Source: Alteromonas sp. IB21
GTDB taxonomy: Bacteria; Pseudomonadota; Gammaproteobacteria; Enterobacterales; Alteromonadaceae
Assembly: GCF_016405965.1 (NCBI RefSeq)
Contig: NZ_JAEFCD010000012.1
Span: 56,904 to 120,903 of the forward strand
Direction: 5' to 3'
Length of the DNA: 64,000 nt
Part shown: positions 63,797 to 64,000 of the stretch, one piece after another
Layout: every line of letters starts with the position of its first letter
Position numbering within the stretch: the first letter of the stretch is position 1
Notes under the pieces: generated by a model
Databases searched by the model: none
Seen by the model: the letters and a program-made list of their open reading frames with translations, nothing else
Told to the model about the DNA's origin: nothing
Program-made: the position numbers and the translations under genes

Positions 63797-63832
63797 AAAA
63801 ACGAGTGCTTTTTTAAAAGTACTCGTTTTTTT
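63797..63832 (+). terminator. Rho-independent terminator after the EF-hand gene
   Basis: AAAAACGAGTGCTTTT pairs with AAAAGTACTCGTTTTT (one G-T pair) with a two-base loop and a following T-run. After it, to the window end at 64000, I see no gene or clear structure. Confidence 0.88.
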
Positions 63833-64000
63833 ATGTCATGTTTTAATTGAAAGTAAGCTCTTCCAACTACCTTTTTTGTCTTAATTCCTCTACTCCCTAA
63901 GCAATGATACTTTGGTTTACAAATCAAACGATTGAACTGTCACTTATACCAATTGCATTAATTAATTGACCAAATTTATCCACTCTCTCCAACAGAGAGT

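Overview
The window reads as a chromosomal segment of a marine gammaproteobacterium of the Alteromonadales, most likely Alteromonas or a close relative. The grounds are the conserved order yejK / yejL-yejM, close enterobacterial-type orthologues (glnS, sohB, cmoM, yciK, rlmA, gmhB, trhO, pfkA, psrA), a VolA/Pla-1 type surface lipase, and a large TonB-dependent-receptor/GH13 starch locus. I see no tRNA, rRNA, insertion sequence, prophage or CRISPR array. Genus assignment is inference from gene content only.

Region 1 (1-24269) is a starch/maltodextrin utilisation locus. It holds the end of one TonB-dependent receptor, two tandem flavin-dependent tryptophan-halogenase-like genes, a complete receptor, a very large pullulanase lipoprotein with three C-terminal repeat modules, three further GH13 amylase-family enzymes with export signals, an MFS sugar transporter and a LacI-type regulator. 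A patatin, a SPOUT RNA methyltransferase and a PEP-CTERM/exosortase-type acyltransferase gene sit in the middle. Three copies of one exact 14-base near-palindrome, TGAATACGTATGCA, lie upstream of the complete receptor and of two amylase genes, which suggests one LacI-family regulon. The implied flow is: receptor import of glucans across the outer membrane, debranching and hydrolysis by lipoprotein or periplasmic GH13 enzymes, then uptake by the MFS permease.

Region 2 (24559-46845) is mostly housekeeping: glnS, yciK, a volA-like lipase, a penicillin-acylase-family lipoprotein, sohB, psrA, ybgI/nif3, cmoM, ldhA and gpx. It then has a probable valine/isobutyryl-CoA pathway group (a 3-hydroxyisobutyrate-dehydrogenase-family enzyme, acyl-CoA dehydrogenase and 3-hydroxyisobutyryl-CoA hydrolase), a response regulator with a TPR tail, rlmA-gmhB, and yejL-yejM.

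Region 3 (47003-63703) carries yejK, an unusual two-part 6-pyruvoyl-tetrahydropterin-synthase-family protein, an M23 peptidase, an M61 peptidase, a PilZ protein, an Mpo1-like membrane protein, a LytS/LytTR-type two-component pair, pfkA and a DUF6279 lipoprotein. It also carries a radical-SAM plus TIGR03915 putative DNA-repair pair behind a promoter with an almost perfect LexA box, a second REC-TPR regulator, an unrecognised protein, trhO and a small EF-hand protein.

The most notable observations are the 14-mer regulon, the SOS-like promoter of the radical SAM pair, the pterin-synthase-family protein whose active-site motifs are split between its two halves, and the pair of halogenase-like genes inside a glycan locus. 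Functional calls rest on recognised motifs and remembered family sequences; no database search was run.
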